DNA from: Rhynchospora pubera
Lineage: Eukaryota > Streptophyta > Magnoliopsida > Poales > Cyperaceae
Length of the DNA: 64,000 nucleotides
Assembly (NCBI GenBank): GCA_028095005.1
Contig: CM051461.1
Location: forward strand, 166,194,574 to 166,258,573
Direction: 5' to 3'
A model generated the notes under the pieces. It did no database searches and was not told where the DNA came from. It saw only the letters and a list, made by a program, of their open reading frames with translations. The position numbers were made by a program, and so were the translations under genes. Position 1 is the stretch's first letter. The number at the start of each line of letters is the position of its first letter. Shown one piece after another: positions 1-12,409 of this stretch.

Positions 1-230
1 TACTAATCTTATAAGATAATTAATGTTCCTTGTTAATTATCAAGATTATGGACCGTTTAGATTTATTATTGTCATTCTAAAGAATGATCCACAGAGATCT
101 ACAATTCAGATCCTCAACCTGAATGATCTGTCAATAATAAACCTAGGAACAGATGATAAAATATCATCCAAAAAACATAAACTAATAATTAAGTCATTAA
201 ATTATTGACTTCTAGGACATAACTCTAACA
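1..230 (-). repeat. 3' LTR of copia element (partial)
   Basis: This matches 7907-8136 base for base and ends ATAACTCTAACA at 230, directly beside the polypurine tract. The rest of this LTR lies left of the window. The 61-codon frame inside both LTR copies is a chance ORF. Confidence 0.95.
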
Positions 231-241
231 ATCTCCCACTT
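231..241 (-). other. Polypurine tract of copia element
   Basis: Read on the minus strand, AAGTGGGAGAT lies immediately before the TGTTAGAG start of the 3' LTR. This is the usual plant copia plus-strand primer. Confidence 0.85.
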
Positions 242-599
242 GGCCTAGAGTCAATCAGTAGTGACTTCTAGCCAACGAAGAATTGAGAACAATGTCATAT
301 ATCTACATATATACATGTCTCGGACCTCAAAATAAATAATACGCTTATAGCTAGTTACTCATACGTCCACCACGTCATCTCGTATACTGCTCAAGGTAGA
401 GGTCGTGCTAGAGTGTTCGCTGTGTTCGCGAACCTATCCAAAAATTGTTTGACGATATATATATATATATATACTCCTATATATATTCTTGATCACCATC
501 ATATGATATCAAGTGATATCGTTATAGATCATATTTGAATCTCCAATGTAACATTGTGCTCTTTAGGAGTAAGTTATGGTTCGAGATGCTTAGAACCAT

Positions 600-1460
600 A
601 ATAACTCAACTAAGAAATCGATCCGAAATAAACTTCTTTTATTGCTTCACAAGTTGCTATGTATTTTGCTTTGGTGACGGAAACGGTTGTAATATTCCAT
701 TTAGAACACCTTCTAAACTTACAACACCACCTTTTAGCAAAATATGTATTTCAACTGTGATTATATCAATCTTTCGAAAAACTAGCATTAGTGTAATTAA
801 CTTACACGAGCTCTCTTTCATCTCAAGAGATGAAACATTATATCACTCTTTCTCATAAGGTACTCGAGGATATCCTTGATTATCGTCCTAATGTGTCTCT
901 CTTGTATCCATTTGACAACTCTTTGTCATATCCTTTGGATACTACACATCGGGGCATATGCATAAATATGACGTACACAATGAAACTCATAATGAAAGAA
1001 TGCTTGAACTATTTCATGCACTTTCTTGAATTGAGTTGCAATAGACCGAGTTAAAACACTCAAGTCATGCCATGTGACGTACAGTTAGACATCCTTTCTT
1101 GGAGTGTAACTTTCGTGTTTCTAGAACACTTCGTCAATATATGCATATTTGTTCAAACCTGACATCCATCATAATCTATCTTCATAGATTTGTTTCCTAG
1201 GATCAGGTGATTTCGCCCAAGTTCTCATTTGAGAAAGCATTCTCCAAAGAGATCTTGACAATATTCATTTTCTTAATGTTATTCCCAATTAATGAATTGT
1301 TATCTTTGAACAATACAAGTAATACAATTATGCTCCCACTGAATATCTTGTTTATACAAGATACTTTTGACGAAGTTCAACTCCTTGACTTCATTGTCAA
1401 AACTTTTATTCCAATCTCCACAACACTTGCTTTAATCCATTTATGGATCCTTGAAGCATG
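600..1460 (-). pseudogene. Copia reverse transcriptase/RNase H remnant
   Basis: Minus-strand translation with stops and frame changes resembles the C-terminal half of copia RT. Around 1350-1420 it reads DWNKSFDNEVKE followed by FVKS. Around 1290-1340 it reads SGSIIVLLVL followed by SLIGNN. The catalytic YVDD box between them is replaced by FKDN (1299-1310). LENAFS and NLGE follow near 1210-1250, then a stretch equivalent to the pre-RNase H region. Family assignment rests on known copia motif order; the catalytic loss and stops are seen directly. No functional enzyme can be made. Confidence 0.8.
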
Positions 1461-3556
1461 CGTATGTTTTTAGCAATACATAAAACCTCGATTTGTGTCA
1501 AATGCACAACATCATCCTTCATTCATACGAAGAAGGCGATTTTATGTGTTTTTTTTTCATATATCAACATATATGAAATACAACTATTGCCAGAATGATC
1601 TTCATTGACTTTTACATAGCCACAAGCAAGAGGTTGTGCTTTGTACGTAGTCAACTAGTCATTGACTTAGACATAGCTACAAGCGAGAAGCCGCGCTTTG
1701 TACATAGTCGATTTGTTATCCATGTCGATCTTTCCTTTTGAAGATCTAAACGTGCTCGATGGATTTCTCCTTCATGAACATCAACCAAGGTCTATACCTT
1801 GTTGTTATACATGGATTTTATTTAAAGATCATATGAATTCAAACCATATATGTGGAATCGGATCGTTCCATCGTTTCCTTGTTTATCAACGGATTCTCAT
1901 ATGCTAAGTTTGAGAATGCCGTGAAGCCAATGCATCAAACGGCTTAGGCAATCAACTCTCGTTGATCTTTTGTAGGATTGGTACTTGAGGTTCAAGAACT
2001 ACTTCCACAACGATTTGTTGAACGAGTTCTTGACTCCTCATATATTCCATGAGTTTCTCAAACATCATCAACTCGTGAGATGGTTGAGTCCTCATTAGAA
2101 GGAGCGTACTATTAAACTTCTTTTCAAAACAACTTGTGAATGAAGTTCCGCTCAACTCCCACTAAGCACCATGTATGGAGTGACAAGTTTCCCATAAGAG
2201 TACTTCTTGTAGTGACGCATAAACTCCTTTAATGCTCACTTTACTCCCACTACTTCTTCTTGAGAGTTTCAATTCATCAAGACTACATTATGATTAGCAA
2301 CAACTACTTTGTTCTTATCATATTCGTGGAAGTAGTGCCTTTTAATATAAAGCATCCTACAAATATTAAGTGTCTTATTTGGGTACAAGCTTATCAACAA
2401 TCTTGAAATAAGCTTATCAACACCAAATCTTAAGAAGCATTATACTTAGAGATCAAAATCTCATAAGATATCTTCTTCAATAGACTTCGATGGAACATCA
2501 TTCAGTGTAAACAATATTGTCCTCAAACATAATTCCCTAATACGAGTCGAATAAGTCCATTTGATTTATTACCGATCGAACTATACAAAATATTGTTCGA
2601 TACCTCCATTCTTGGACATATTATTCCTCATGGAGCGAGTTATGAAACTACTTTCATACTCTTTAGATAATATTTCAAATCATATGACTTAACTACTTAT
2701 TTATTTACCACAATTAATTGTAAGACTTCCATTTTTCTTGAACGGTCTTTTGAACTTCACTCTTGAACTCCTTTGAACTAGTCAAAAGGTTCATACTTAT
2801 ACCTTATCAAATAGATATGTTAATATCTACAATGATCGTTGGTTAAGTAGTAAAGTATCAACAACCTTTCATTGCACAAGTACTTATAGGTCTTTATGCA
2901 TCGATATGTATAAGTCCTAATTAGTTCACTTGTCCTTAAACCTTCATAGGTTAAAGGCGCTTTTGTCATTTAACAAACATGATTCGCATATCAATCGATT
3001 TGAAATCGAATTGAATTTCGAGCTCTACGTTACGTAGACTCTCGTAATGCGATTCTCGTTTATGTATGTGACTAAGCGGTTATATATAACATGAAAGTCA
3101 AAATACTTTATGTTAAGTCTTACACATTCTATTTGTTATTAAAAAATTGTTTATCTATTTCAAGCAAATTCAGTCAAGATGCATGAAATCATATAAACAA
3201 ATCCATAATAAAAGATCTTGTCTTTTACAAAACATAATCATCCATCATGGAATATGAAATGGAGATATTTTTGAGAGGTTTTTAGAATTAAGGTATGCAA
3301 CCTTCAATTCCTAAACAAACTCTTAATAAAGATAACTCTACGTATTCAATGGTAATGACTTAGATGAACAAGTCATTTCCTATACGGAGTTTACTTTACA
3401 TCTCTCGAACTTTCTCTTATTCTTCATTGCTAATGCATTTCGTTAAATGTGAGCATATGAACTAGTATCAAGTTACTAGTGTAAATTAGAGATAGTGAGA
3501 TAATTTGAACGACAAATACACTTTAGGATTAGAATTTTTCTAATCGTCACAATCAT

Positions 3557-3606
3557 GGTATTTCGGACAACCTTTCAAATGCCTCCCACAAACGGCAAAT
3601 GAAACA
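3557..3606 (-). pseudogene. Possible Gag CCHC zinc-knuckle remnant
   Basis: The minus-strand frame reads CFIC at the start, with F and ER at positions expected in the C-F-x-C-x3-G-H-F-K-R pattern of copia Gag. The glycine, histidine and last cysteine are altered. Its place upstream of the RT remnant in element order fits, but the match is short and may be chance. Confidence 0.35.
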
Positions 3607-6360
3607 TCTCATGTGACACATGGTCACAAATGAGGGTCTCGAAATTTCAACTCATACCTTGGTGAAGTATTTCTTGTATACTTAACCAATTACCTTTTTG
3701 CATCAACAAGTGTGCGAAGAAGGTAACATTATATCCTTTATAATTCCAAAGAGATCGTATGACAATATCAACAATCCTTGATATCGGAGATTAATATCTC
3801 TAGTCATCAATTAGCTACTTCAATCTTTCGATTTGTGAGCTAATGAAACATTCATATAACTTCTTTTAAAAGAATAATCTCTTGGTCAACTCATATTCTT
3901 TATACTCAATCATAAATGATGGAGTTAATATCTACTTTCTCCAAGAACACTTTCTTGAGTAAGCGGATGAGAACGTACGAGTTAATTTTAGTCCATATGA
4001 ATTCGCTAATTCAAAGGTCTAAAAATTTCAAATGAGGATATTAAGCATACGCTTTATTGAATAACTTTTCGCCAAAAGTCAATCAATCATCGCGTTGCTA
4101 CGTTCGGATAGTTTGAGGAAAGTTTTGGGAATTGACATACTCAAATTTCTCTTCACTAAGACCGTGTCTTAGGAATCGGTATTACTTCTTTAAGTGAATA
4201 CTTTTAGAAACGAGTTTGTTAATTTTCAAAGATTGATCGCAACAAAATTAACAATTTAAACATCTATAACAAAATCAATTTACGGTCATTTAGTTTATGC
4301 AATTGTTTTATTTATAACAAATAAAACTCCCACTACAATTATTTAATGTCCCTAATGTAGTAGGTTTTCCAATATCCCTATTTTCGTTGAGATGGTGCTA
4401 GCGTCGGCGTGACACCAAAAATAACTAGATAGAGTAGGTTCTCCAACCAATCATTCCATATGATTCTTGGTTTGTGAAATATCACATGTACATCCACAAA
4501 CTTTGCCCCGATGTCCAATCCGATTAGAAAACATCGTTAAGTAACCTTTCTCTATTTGCTCCTAGTAAATCCGATTTACACCCCGACACGGATGATGGAA
4601 CACGATGTCCCGCGTCGGCGAGAATGCATCAATGAACGATCATACACGTTAGATGGGGATAGAGAGAAGGAGGGCGATTTAACTTAATCATGTTTTAGTT
4701 GGGACTATCAATCATATGACACTTGTTTGGTGGTCGTGTAAGCATACACCCATACCTAGCCTATGACAATTCATAGCAATCACAAGCATTCACATATAAG
4801 CATCTCATAGTTGTGGGTTTGTATGGCTCCCGCTTGCATTAGTTTCGCCACATCGTCCATGGAGCAAAACTAATCTAATCCTTGTCCCTCCCACTAAATT
4901 CTATAAGGATCTAAATCCTATAAAATAAAGGAACAAAATACATGTGAAAAATATCCTACTCCCATCCTAACCTTAGGGGCATGCAAGCCTCACAAGTTAC
5001 ATTAAAATTAATCAACAAATTAATTAATTAATGGCACCAAAGGCCGCATTACAAACATTCACACATGCATTCAAATACAACCACAAGGCATTGAGTCTTG
5101 AGCCATACTAAACCCACTATCCACCTACAAAACAAAGTTAGCACATACAAGCACTTTGTTTCCAATTAACGATTTTCAAGCATCTTTGCGTATCGTTTGC
5201 TATAAGTAAATTCCGCGTACAAATTCTCAATTTTTAAACAACCAAACTTGTTTAAATTCATTTAGAAAGTTCTTTCAACATCCCATAACTGAAAGGAGAT
5301 CAAACAAGGAGTTTTCTAATTATTTTCAACTAGTTTGAATACTTAGAAAAACAGTAATTTAACAAAAAACGTAACTAATGGAATCCAACAAAAACAACAG
5401 TTTTCGGTCTCCAAAAATTCTCAAATAAATTACTTAAGCTCCTTATCATAGTTGTGATTACCAGTAAAAATTGAAAGAAGAGATCTTAAACCATCTGGGA
5501 GAATCAAAAATGACAAATCTCTTACAAGTGCACGAAACACCGTTATGAGATTTTCAGCTTATCCTCTCAACCATTTGGTCTGTTAGACCACCTTCTATCC
5601 AGTTTTTATATATACAATATACATAGAAAAACTTGTTTAGACTACAAGCTATCCATTCATGAAAAGAAAACAACCAAGTTCAGTTCAATAATATTAAGTT
5701 ACATGCTAAACAATCAACAAATTCTGTACTGGAACAGACTGTCAATCGAAATATTTTAACCTAGTTTAAGGTCCAAACTTCCACGAAAAATTATGAAATT
5801 AATTTTCCTGGAATCCTAACTCAAATTAGAACAACTCCATTTAAACAGAATTTTTAAAGGAGTTCTCAGTTGGTACAGTTTATTAGAACAATCGATTTGG
5901 TCAACAAACTGGATCTGACAAGATCTTCCTTTTCATACTTGAAAACCCACAAATTAATCCAAGTCATGCAACAATTTATACATGCTCAGAAATAGCTTCA
6001 AGTCCTCTTTATTTCTAGCCATAGAACACTGGTACTTATATTCAAAATATAAATCTTTCAAGCCATTCAAACAGGACAGTGCGAGCAGAAACTGATTCTG
6101 CGCACTGTCGCCGTTTTATTCACAATAAATCTATACTAATTCAGAAAAATGTGAATCCAACGCCAAAAGAATCCCAATCCAAAGATCTACAACTTTCATG
6201 TAGATGGAAAAAACTTCCAGAGAACTTATCAAAGCGAAAAATGCGAAACAACACAGAAAATACCATTTCCAGATAGCAAACAAACGCATCATCTCTACTA
6301 ATCCGTTAATTAGCCAATTTCTCTTAATTAAGTGTCAAAATAGCTTAAGTACGACCATGT

Positions 6361-6372
6361 GCTCTGATACCA
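6361..6372 (-). other. Primer-binding site of copia element
   Basis: On the minus strand this is TGGTATCAGAGC, complementary to the 3' part of initiator tRNA-Met. It is one base from the CTAACA end of the 5' LTR. Confidence 0.9.
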
Positions 6373-6373
6373 C

Positions 6374-8136
6374 TGTTAGGAAATTGCCCAATTTTAATTT
6401 TGTGACTAATTACTATTAATTAATCCAATTAAAACACAAGCAACACGAGATCTAGTACTTTAAGCAATAGACACAAAGAGAAAGAGAAGAAATCGATACC
6501 TCCCGCGAAATCGTATTCGCGGGGCTCGACCAAGGCATGGGAATCGATGGCGTGCCTTCTCCACCGTCTCCACCACGTCTCGTAACCGCCCTCGAGTCCA
6601 CCAAGGAGGATTAATCACGTTCTACAAGGTACGTGCTAGCGTACCCAAAGAACAAGCCTAACCCCTATGGTTTTCTCTCTTGCATCAATCAACAACCTTG
6701 ATTTAGTGGAGAGAAAATAGCTCAACACATGAGCAAAAGAGAGAAGGAGAGGGTGAAAAATGGCGGCCTCATGGGAGGAAATGAGAGGAGAGAGAAAGCT
6801 AGGTGGAGGCTCTCATAAGTGGTCCTTATATAGAGCACAAAACCTAATTGACCTCTTGCATAATTACAACTATGCCATCCCACCTACCACCATAATGGGC
6901 AGCCACGAAATGGGCCTTTATGGGCCATTTAACCCCTTCATTTGGACCATTAATTCATATAATTAAGGTCCCTCAACTTTGTTCTTTAATTGGGCTATAT
7001 ATTTGCTATTTAAATAACGGCCCAATTCATCAATATAACCATTTATATTAATAAGTGTTGAACTAAATTAATTATTAACTCATTAATAATTGTTTTAGGA
7101 TTAGTTAATGCATTAATTTATTTCTATATGATCCATTGACTTAATTAATTATAACGGTTCGCAACGGTATATAATTAATTAATCAATCTTATCATATTTC
7201 CACAGAACTTACTGCTGTGAATAAATAAATAATGCACTGTGTGATTAATGTCCTATTTGTGTGACCCTTTGAGGATTTATGCTATGTTGGCCATGGAATT
7301 AAATCGTTATTTAATTCCAATAATCATAAGTGGTATCTAGCAACACGTTATGATTCCCAATTCGCATAAATAGTGTACTGCTACAATATTTCAATCCTGC
7401 ATAAGAGAATAAAAGTATTTCTCTATTTTGATTCTTATGTCTCACGATATCATCGTATAATCCAAGATAGGAATGTGTCATTCTTGCAGATTATACGTTT
7501 CTTGATCTAGAGTTGATCGCTTAGTTGCGCGCATACGATCCAACTCCATCAAGGGGCCCAAACAGATATCGTCACTCACTAAGTGAATTAATGAGGGACA
7601 TAAGGTTTTCTTGATGATTAATTTTTCCCCGCACAATTCAAGAGAACATAAATAAAGTCCGTATAGCAGCCCTTATCGGGAATCAGCGGTAGACAGTATT
7701 TATTGAACCTATCCTCATGTGGAAAAGATAAACATCTCAAACTTAGAACCAAAATCACAACGAAATAAACAATGACACATAACACAATCCATATGTTTAT
7801 TTCGATGGGTCAAGTCCTGTGCTATGTTCCATAACATACACATATGCAATTAAGTTGGTAACTCTTTACCTATGATTAGTAGAACTTAATCATCACTTAA
7901 CTTGCATACTAATCTTATAAGATAATTAATGTTCCTTGTTAATTATCAAGATTATGGACCGTTTAGATTTATTATTGTCATTCTAAAGAATGATCCACAG
8001 AGATCTACAATTCAGATCCTCAACCTGAATGATCTGTCAATAATAAACCTAGGAACAGATGATAAAATATCATCCAAAAAACATAAACTAATAATTAAGT
8101 CATTAAATTATTGACTTCTAGGACATAACTCTAACA
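6374..8136 (-). repeat. 5' LTR of copia element (complete, 1763 bp)
   Basis: Bounded by TGTTAG at 6374 and CTAACA at 8136 in plus-strand reading, so it is a perfect short inverted repeat. It is long for a copia LTR. The last 230 bp are repeated at 1-230. A TATA box on the transcribed strand lies at 6824-6833. Confidence 0.93.
6824..6833 (-). promoter_or_regulatory. LTR TATA box
   Basis: The minus strand reads CTATATAAGG, followed by a pyrimidine-rich leader. It is about 450 bp from the LTR/primer-binding-site junction, as expected for the U3-R border of an element transcribed leftwards. Confidence 0.6.
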
Positions 8137-8402
8137 ATTAGATTAATGATTTTCTAAAATTTCAAAAAAATACTTAAAAATTTCGAAAAAAATATAAAAT
8201 TTGGTCTGCATGGAGATTTCAATAGGGAGATCGCATTAGACGGTTTGGATCTATCATTTTAAACTAAATTTCGGAATCTTAAGCGCGACTCACAGACGCC
8301 TTGGTGAGTTGCAACTCACCAGAGATTGGCTAAAATGCTTTGCAAAGCATATAGCCTTTGTAACTCACTATGTTCACGGACACTTTGGTGAGTTGCAACT
8401 CA
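8137..8402. mobile_element. Right half of a foldback MITE split by the copia insertion
   Basis: 8137-8270 matches the right arm of the complete foldback at 62790-63194 from its exact centre (ATTAGATTAA-GATTTTC) outward, including TTAGACGGTTTGGAT. The copia LTR ends at that centre, so the retrotransposon landed in the foldback's loop. ATTAG (8137-8141) would be the right target duplication; the left half lies outside the window. The outer end differs from the 62790 copy and carries the palindrome GGTGAGTTGCAACTCACC (about 8302-8319), repeated imperfectly near 8387-8403. The exact right boundary is uncertain. Confidence 0.7.
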
Positions 8403-8764
8403 CTATAGCAAAATTCATATATATGCACAAAAAGTGAAAAATAGATATAATTTTCTGAAATTAGAACTATTAAATAGTTTAGTTTATCTCAAATCATATT
8501 TAGAGGATAAGAAATAACTTTTGTGACTTTAATGGCTTAAAATATTTTATTTATTTGTGCTTAAAATATTATTATTATAATTGTTTTTCGAGAACGGCTC
8601 ACTGTGAACTGTAAATACATTCTATCATATGTATTTGCACAAAAATTGATGTAATTTTCAAGAATTCGAACAAGCGAACTTTCATATATTTTCCGGGATT
8701 TATATGCCTTATACAAAGTTTGATTAAAACAAGGAGCCCCAACACATAGGCCTATTGAACTTGA

Positions 8765-11647
8765 TCAATAATTGTGTTTTAGCCGGTAACTAGACAATAG
8801 ATCACAAATAGTGGAATTCCAAAATTTACAATTATTTTGGTCTTGAAATAACAATTGGATGGTTCCACCAGTTGTGCACAAAGTCACGCAGTAGTAACTA
8901 TTATCATCTTTAAAGTCTCCTCCATCTCTTAAATCATGCAATGCATCAAATATCCTATCTGAAATTCAACGCATTATGAAGTGAGACAAACAGAAAGTGT
9001 TATTTAGACTGGTTTTGTTGTGCATGCAAGCTATCAATATACGTTTCCTTATACCATTTTAGGGTAATTTTGGTCAATTGAAACCGTATTGTAAGTTTGT
9101 AACAGAGGTTCTGGTAATTATGGTCTGCTGTTCTGCTAATACAAAGTCTAATCTAATTAAAAAATAATTATCGATGTCTTACATTCTTCATAAGTGGTAA
9201 AAGCACCTCGTAAATGTCTTGTTCCCAATTTCAACACTATTTTGTCATTCTTCGTAGAAATTGAGACCATTTTTAGTTGAATCTGCCCTGCAGAATCATA
9301 CAAGGGAAAAAAAAATGAATCAGCAATTTCTTTGATCTTATTTCAACACAAGCATTTTTTTATGTCCTATACACAACCCATGGCAGTGTTGTACCTGAAA
9401 TACCATGTGTTTCATATTATTTTCACTTCTTACTTTTTAATTTCTGTTTGCCCCCTATTCAGTTTGAGTTAAGCCTATATTAACTTAACTTTTATTGATA
9501 GCAATTGTGCCTGCTGGTTCTATACCAAATTAACTAGGGATTATATATATATTCTTGGTATGAATATGTTTCGGATTTCTTACCAGTAGGCATGCAAAGA
9601 TGCATCCTTGCACCTCTTTGGAGAGCCTTGTAACCCTCAGGAAGGCAGCAATTACTTTCTGCTCTCTGTTTTAGCGTGGCAGCCCCTCTCAAGCCTAAAT
9701 AAGAACATCAATTTCAACTGAAAATTTCAGCAATCAACATGACTACATGAGTTTAATTCTAATGGAACCCAAACATGAGTTCAGCCTCGGATTCTAATTC
9801 TGGTGAAATGGGGAACTAGAACTAGACCTAAAACTAACGTGCTCTACATTCATTATACATTGAATGTAGATTTCTGAAAAGAAATCACAACTACTGAGCG
9901 TACTTCATGTATTTTTTTAAAAAAAAACTGATATTTCAAACTATGCGAGTGAAAAATAACTGATCTATTCTTTCTCAAGGGCCTTAATCAAAATGATCCT
10001 GATTTCAGATCTCCTGAGCAGGATTTTCGTACAAAATATTTTTTCATTTTATTAATACTTTTTGTCAATGCTTGGTTAGATTTCAATCAATTTGTACATG
10101 ACATATCTAATTATGTAGTATGAATTGAAAGGACTTTCCTTTCCCAATTAGCATTACATGTATCCTTGTTTGCTTAGCTGCAAAAAACATTGATTGTGGT
10201 TATTTACCCTGAAAAATTGGTGCACTTACAAGTTGCGGCAGTAGCAGTTAATGTAATCATATCAGCAGAGCTCCGGCTCTCCAGTCCCGTTCTTATTGCA
10301 GATGTGACTTGGTTTCTTTTTGCACCGACTGCTTCAGCTGCTTCAGCACAGACGGTGGCTACCAATGCCGCAGCTGATGCAACAATTGTGTTCATATCAA
10401 CATCTGTATTACCTCTTTGTTTAGACAAACAAAAGCGTTTAGATGAGATATTTGATGCTTCTATGTTTGAATTTGCCACCGTGCCAGCTATTGCTGCTGC
10501 TAGTCTGGCCACAGAAAGGGCTGCATGGACCTGTGCCTCATGAAACCTAAGCACTTCTTTTCTCTTTCTTCTACAGTTCTTGGAGAGGCTACAGAAAATC
10601 TCTGGTCTTAGCCACGACTTCATGTTACCCAGTTGTACCTACATAAGATAAATGCAATTAACAATTAATTTCCTTTTATTTATGTAAATTTGTTGTAACT
10701 AATTCTGTCTATTACTTAGTTACCACTGTTTTTTAGATGAATGACTTTAGGTTATTTAGAAATTCTAATTCAGTACTTAATATTTTCAAATAGAGACAAT
10801 GATGGAGACAAAAAAATTAAGACAGATATTTGAACCTTCTCTAATGCAATTTCATACTGAAGGATTGCTTGCTAGATTTATGAAAATATATATAATCAAT
10901 TAAGTTATCTAAAGTGTTCTTACCCGACTTGCTTGGATAGTCGTATGGATTTGATGAGCCGAATGATTGGATTTTAAATCAGAAAGGGCGGCCTATAGAA
11001 GTAGATTAAAACTTAGTCATTTAAGCCTCTCAAGGTTCTTGTCTTTTGACACTTTAAAGAAAAAATTAATAATTTTCATACCAAAAGTTCGTCAAGTTGA
11101 CCAATTGAGCTTTGGTTATATCCAATTAAGCTTGTATTACTTTCTTGGCATGGATCTTCTTCATCTGTTTCACTATTTTCATGTGACGTAACAAGACTCT
11201 GTGGAGAAGAAAGAGACTTCAATTTAATATTTCTTTGCCTAGCGAATGTATGGTTTACATTAGTATAGAAGTGCAAAATGTCTTTTATATAAACAAGTTG
11301 CTTGAGTTGTAAATTGCCTTGATTTGTGGGAATATCCTATTTTACTGCCTTGTCTATGATGGTGTCAATAGATTATATTAAGTATCTTTAGCTTATTTGT
11401 AATAACCTAATTTCTTCTTCTTCATTTGTATTCATCAGTCCTTTCGGTAGAATTAAGCTGTCCTAAATAAATTGATATAGTTGCATACATTAGCAGAGAG
11501 AATTTGAAAGAAATTAGATGACGAGGGGCTCCAAGATCTCGAGAGGAACTCCATTGCTTCGTGGGGGTTGTCTGGTATGTTCAAGGGATAACACTTTGAA
11601 AACTGTGATTTTCCTTTGGACCACTCTGTACCAGTTTTTTCGTCCAT
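8765..11647 (-). CDS. VAN3-binding protein / FORKED-like protein
   Basis: Seven exons on the minus strand (11489-11647, 11082-11198, 10924-10992, 10230-10638, 9584-9694, 9183-9287, 8765-8958) join without a frame break to 387 residues. The N-terminus has the EAMEFLSRSWSPSS motif of the auxin-canalisation (DUF828) family. Exon 4 carries the alanine-rich helix with EAQVHAALSVA, VASAAALVA and AEAAEAVGA, and exon 5 begins LRGAATLK. Exons 6-7 form the plant PH-like domain (GQIQLKMVSI, then a final strand and helix ending LLSSY). Family members bind the ARF-GAP VAN3/SCARFACE through this region and act on trans-Golgi traffic of PIN auxin carriers during vein patterning. The protein is shorter than typical paralogues (about 450 residues), mostly in the linker before exon 4. 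The start is the first ATG of the exon encoding the conserved motif. Which FKD/FL paralogue it is cannot be told. Confidence 0.9.
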
Positions 11648-12352
11648 CTTTTGCGTCCTTTCATTCTACCAAAAGATACTAAATATTAGAGCACATCAAT
11701 TTTTTTAAGCATATCGGTAACAATAAAATAAAGCAGGTTAATTAAGGATTTATCGTTGACTCTAACAACTGCTTGCAGCAATAACTAAGAAAGATGAAAC
11801 TTAAGGCTCTTTCAGAGTTTGCTATTGAGATCAGAAATTATTCTACTGATAAAAGACGTGAAACTTTTTTCTTACTACTGTTTGAGCAGGAACAGAGCGG
11901 CTTCTTTGAAATGAGATTTTTCCAAACTTCATGCTGCTTCTGGGGTGCTCCATTATTTAGTGTTTTTGGATCTGCAAGTTAACATCATTGAGTAATTACA
12001 GAATTCTACATATCATGGTGGTACCAGTTGGAGATACACGATCAATATATTGGAAACAAATATAAACTTTACGAATTAAATATGTGGCCTTTGGAAATAT
12101 CTTTGTAGACCAGAACATACTAAATAGTAATTGAACTACAACATATATAAAGGAAAATACAGCCAACGAAACCAATAGAAAAGTTATAATACAGAGCAGA
12201 CTGAATAGCTATGCTGAGGTTCTTACTTATTTTCTGTTTGTTTTCTTTGTGGAAGTTACTTGTTTTGGGAAGAAGATTTTGTTTGTTGGCAGGGTGGAAG
12301 TTACTTGATCTAGAAATCTCACTTGGATTACATGTGCCTGGAGCTGGAGCTG

Positions 12353-12360
12353 TATTTATA
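12353..12360 (-). promoter_or_regulatory. Probable TATA box of the VAN3-binding-like gene
   Basis: The minus strand reads TATAAATA in a GC-richer context. A plausible leader exon follows, ending at a strong donor AA|GTAAGA (12227/12226). A matching acceptor TTTTGGTAG lies about 20 bp upstream of the start codon, so a 5' UTR intron of about 550 bp is inferred. No transcript evidence is available. Confidence 0.45.
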
Positions 12361-12409
12361 CACATCCTAAAACAAGAATGTCAAAGTCACAAGGCGATTT
12401 TTAAATGAA

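Larger units (their letters stand above)
1..8136 (-). mobile_element. Ty1/copia LTR retrotransposon, decayed, left end outside window
   Basis: On the minus strand the order is 5' LTR (6374-8136), primer-binding site, about 6.1 kb internal region, polypurine tract, then 3' LTR (1-230, cut by the window edge). The LTR begins TGTTAG and ends CTAACA. The primer-binding site TGGTATCAGAGC and polypurine tract AGTGGGAGAT are typical of Ty1/copia. The internal region has no reading frame longer than about 100 codons, yet copia pol is recognisable between stops: an RT/RNase H stretch near 600-1450 and a possible Gag zinc knuckle near 3557-3606. About 1.3 kb next to the primer-binding site (5100-6370) holds nothing I recognise. 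The 230 bp shared by the two LTRs match at every base I compared, so the insertion is recent although its coding part is dead. Confidence 0.93.

Noticed and set aside
10190..10543. 117-codon plus-strand frame
   Set aside because: It is the antisense of the alanine-rich exon 4 of the VAN3-binding-like gene; the minus-strand frame carries the family motifs.
12328..12333. ATG-TAA start-stop element near the VAN3-binding-like promoter
   Set aside because: It lies only about 27-32 bp from the TATA box, at or before the likely transcription start, so it may not be in the mRNA.
12211..12408. 65-codon plus-strand frame with a hydrophobic start resembling a secreted peptide
   Set aside because: It overlaps the inferred promoter and leader of the opposite-strand gene, and its apparent pattern comes from a short internal GGAAGTTACTTG repeat.
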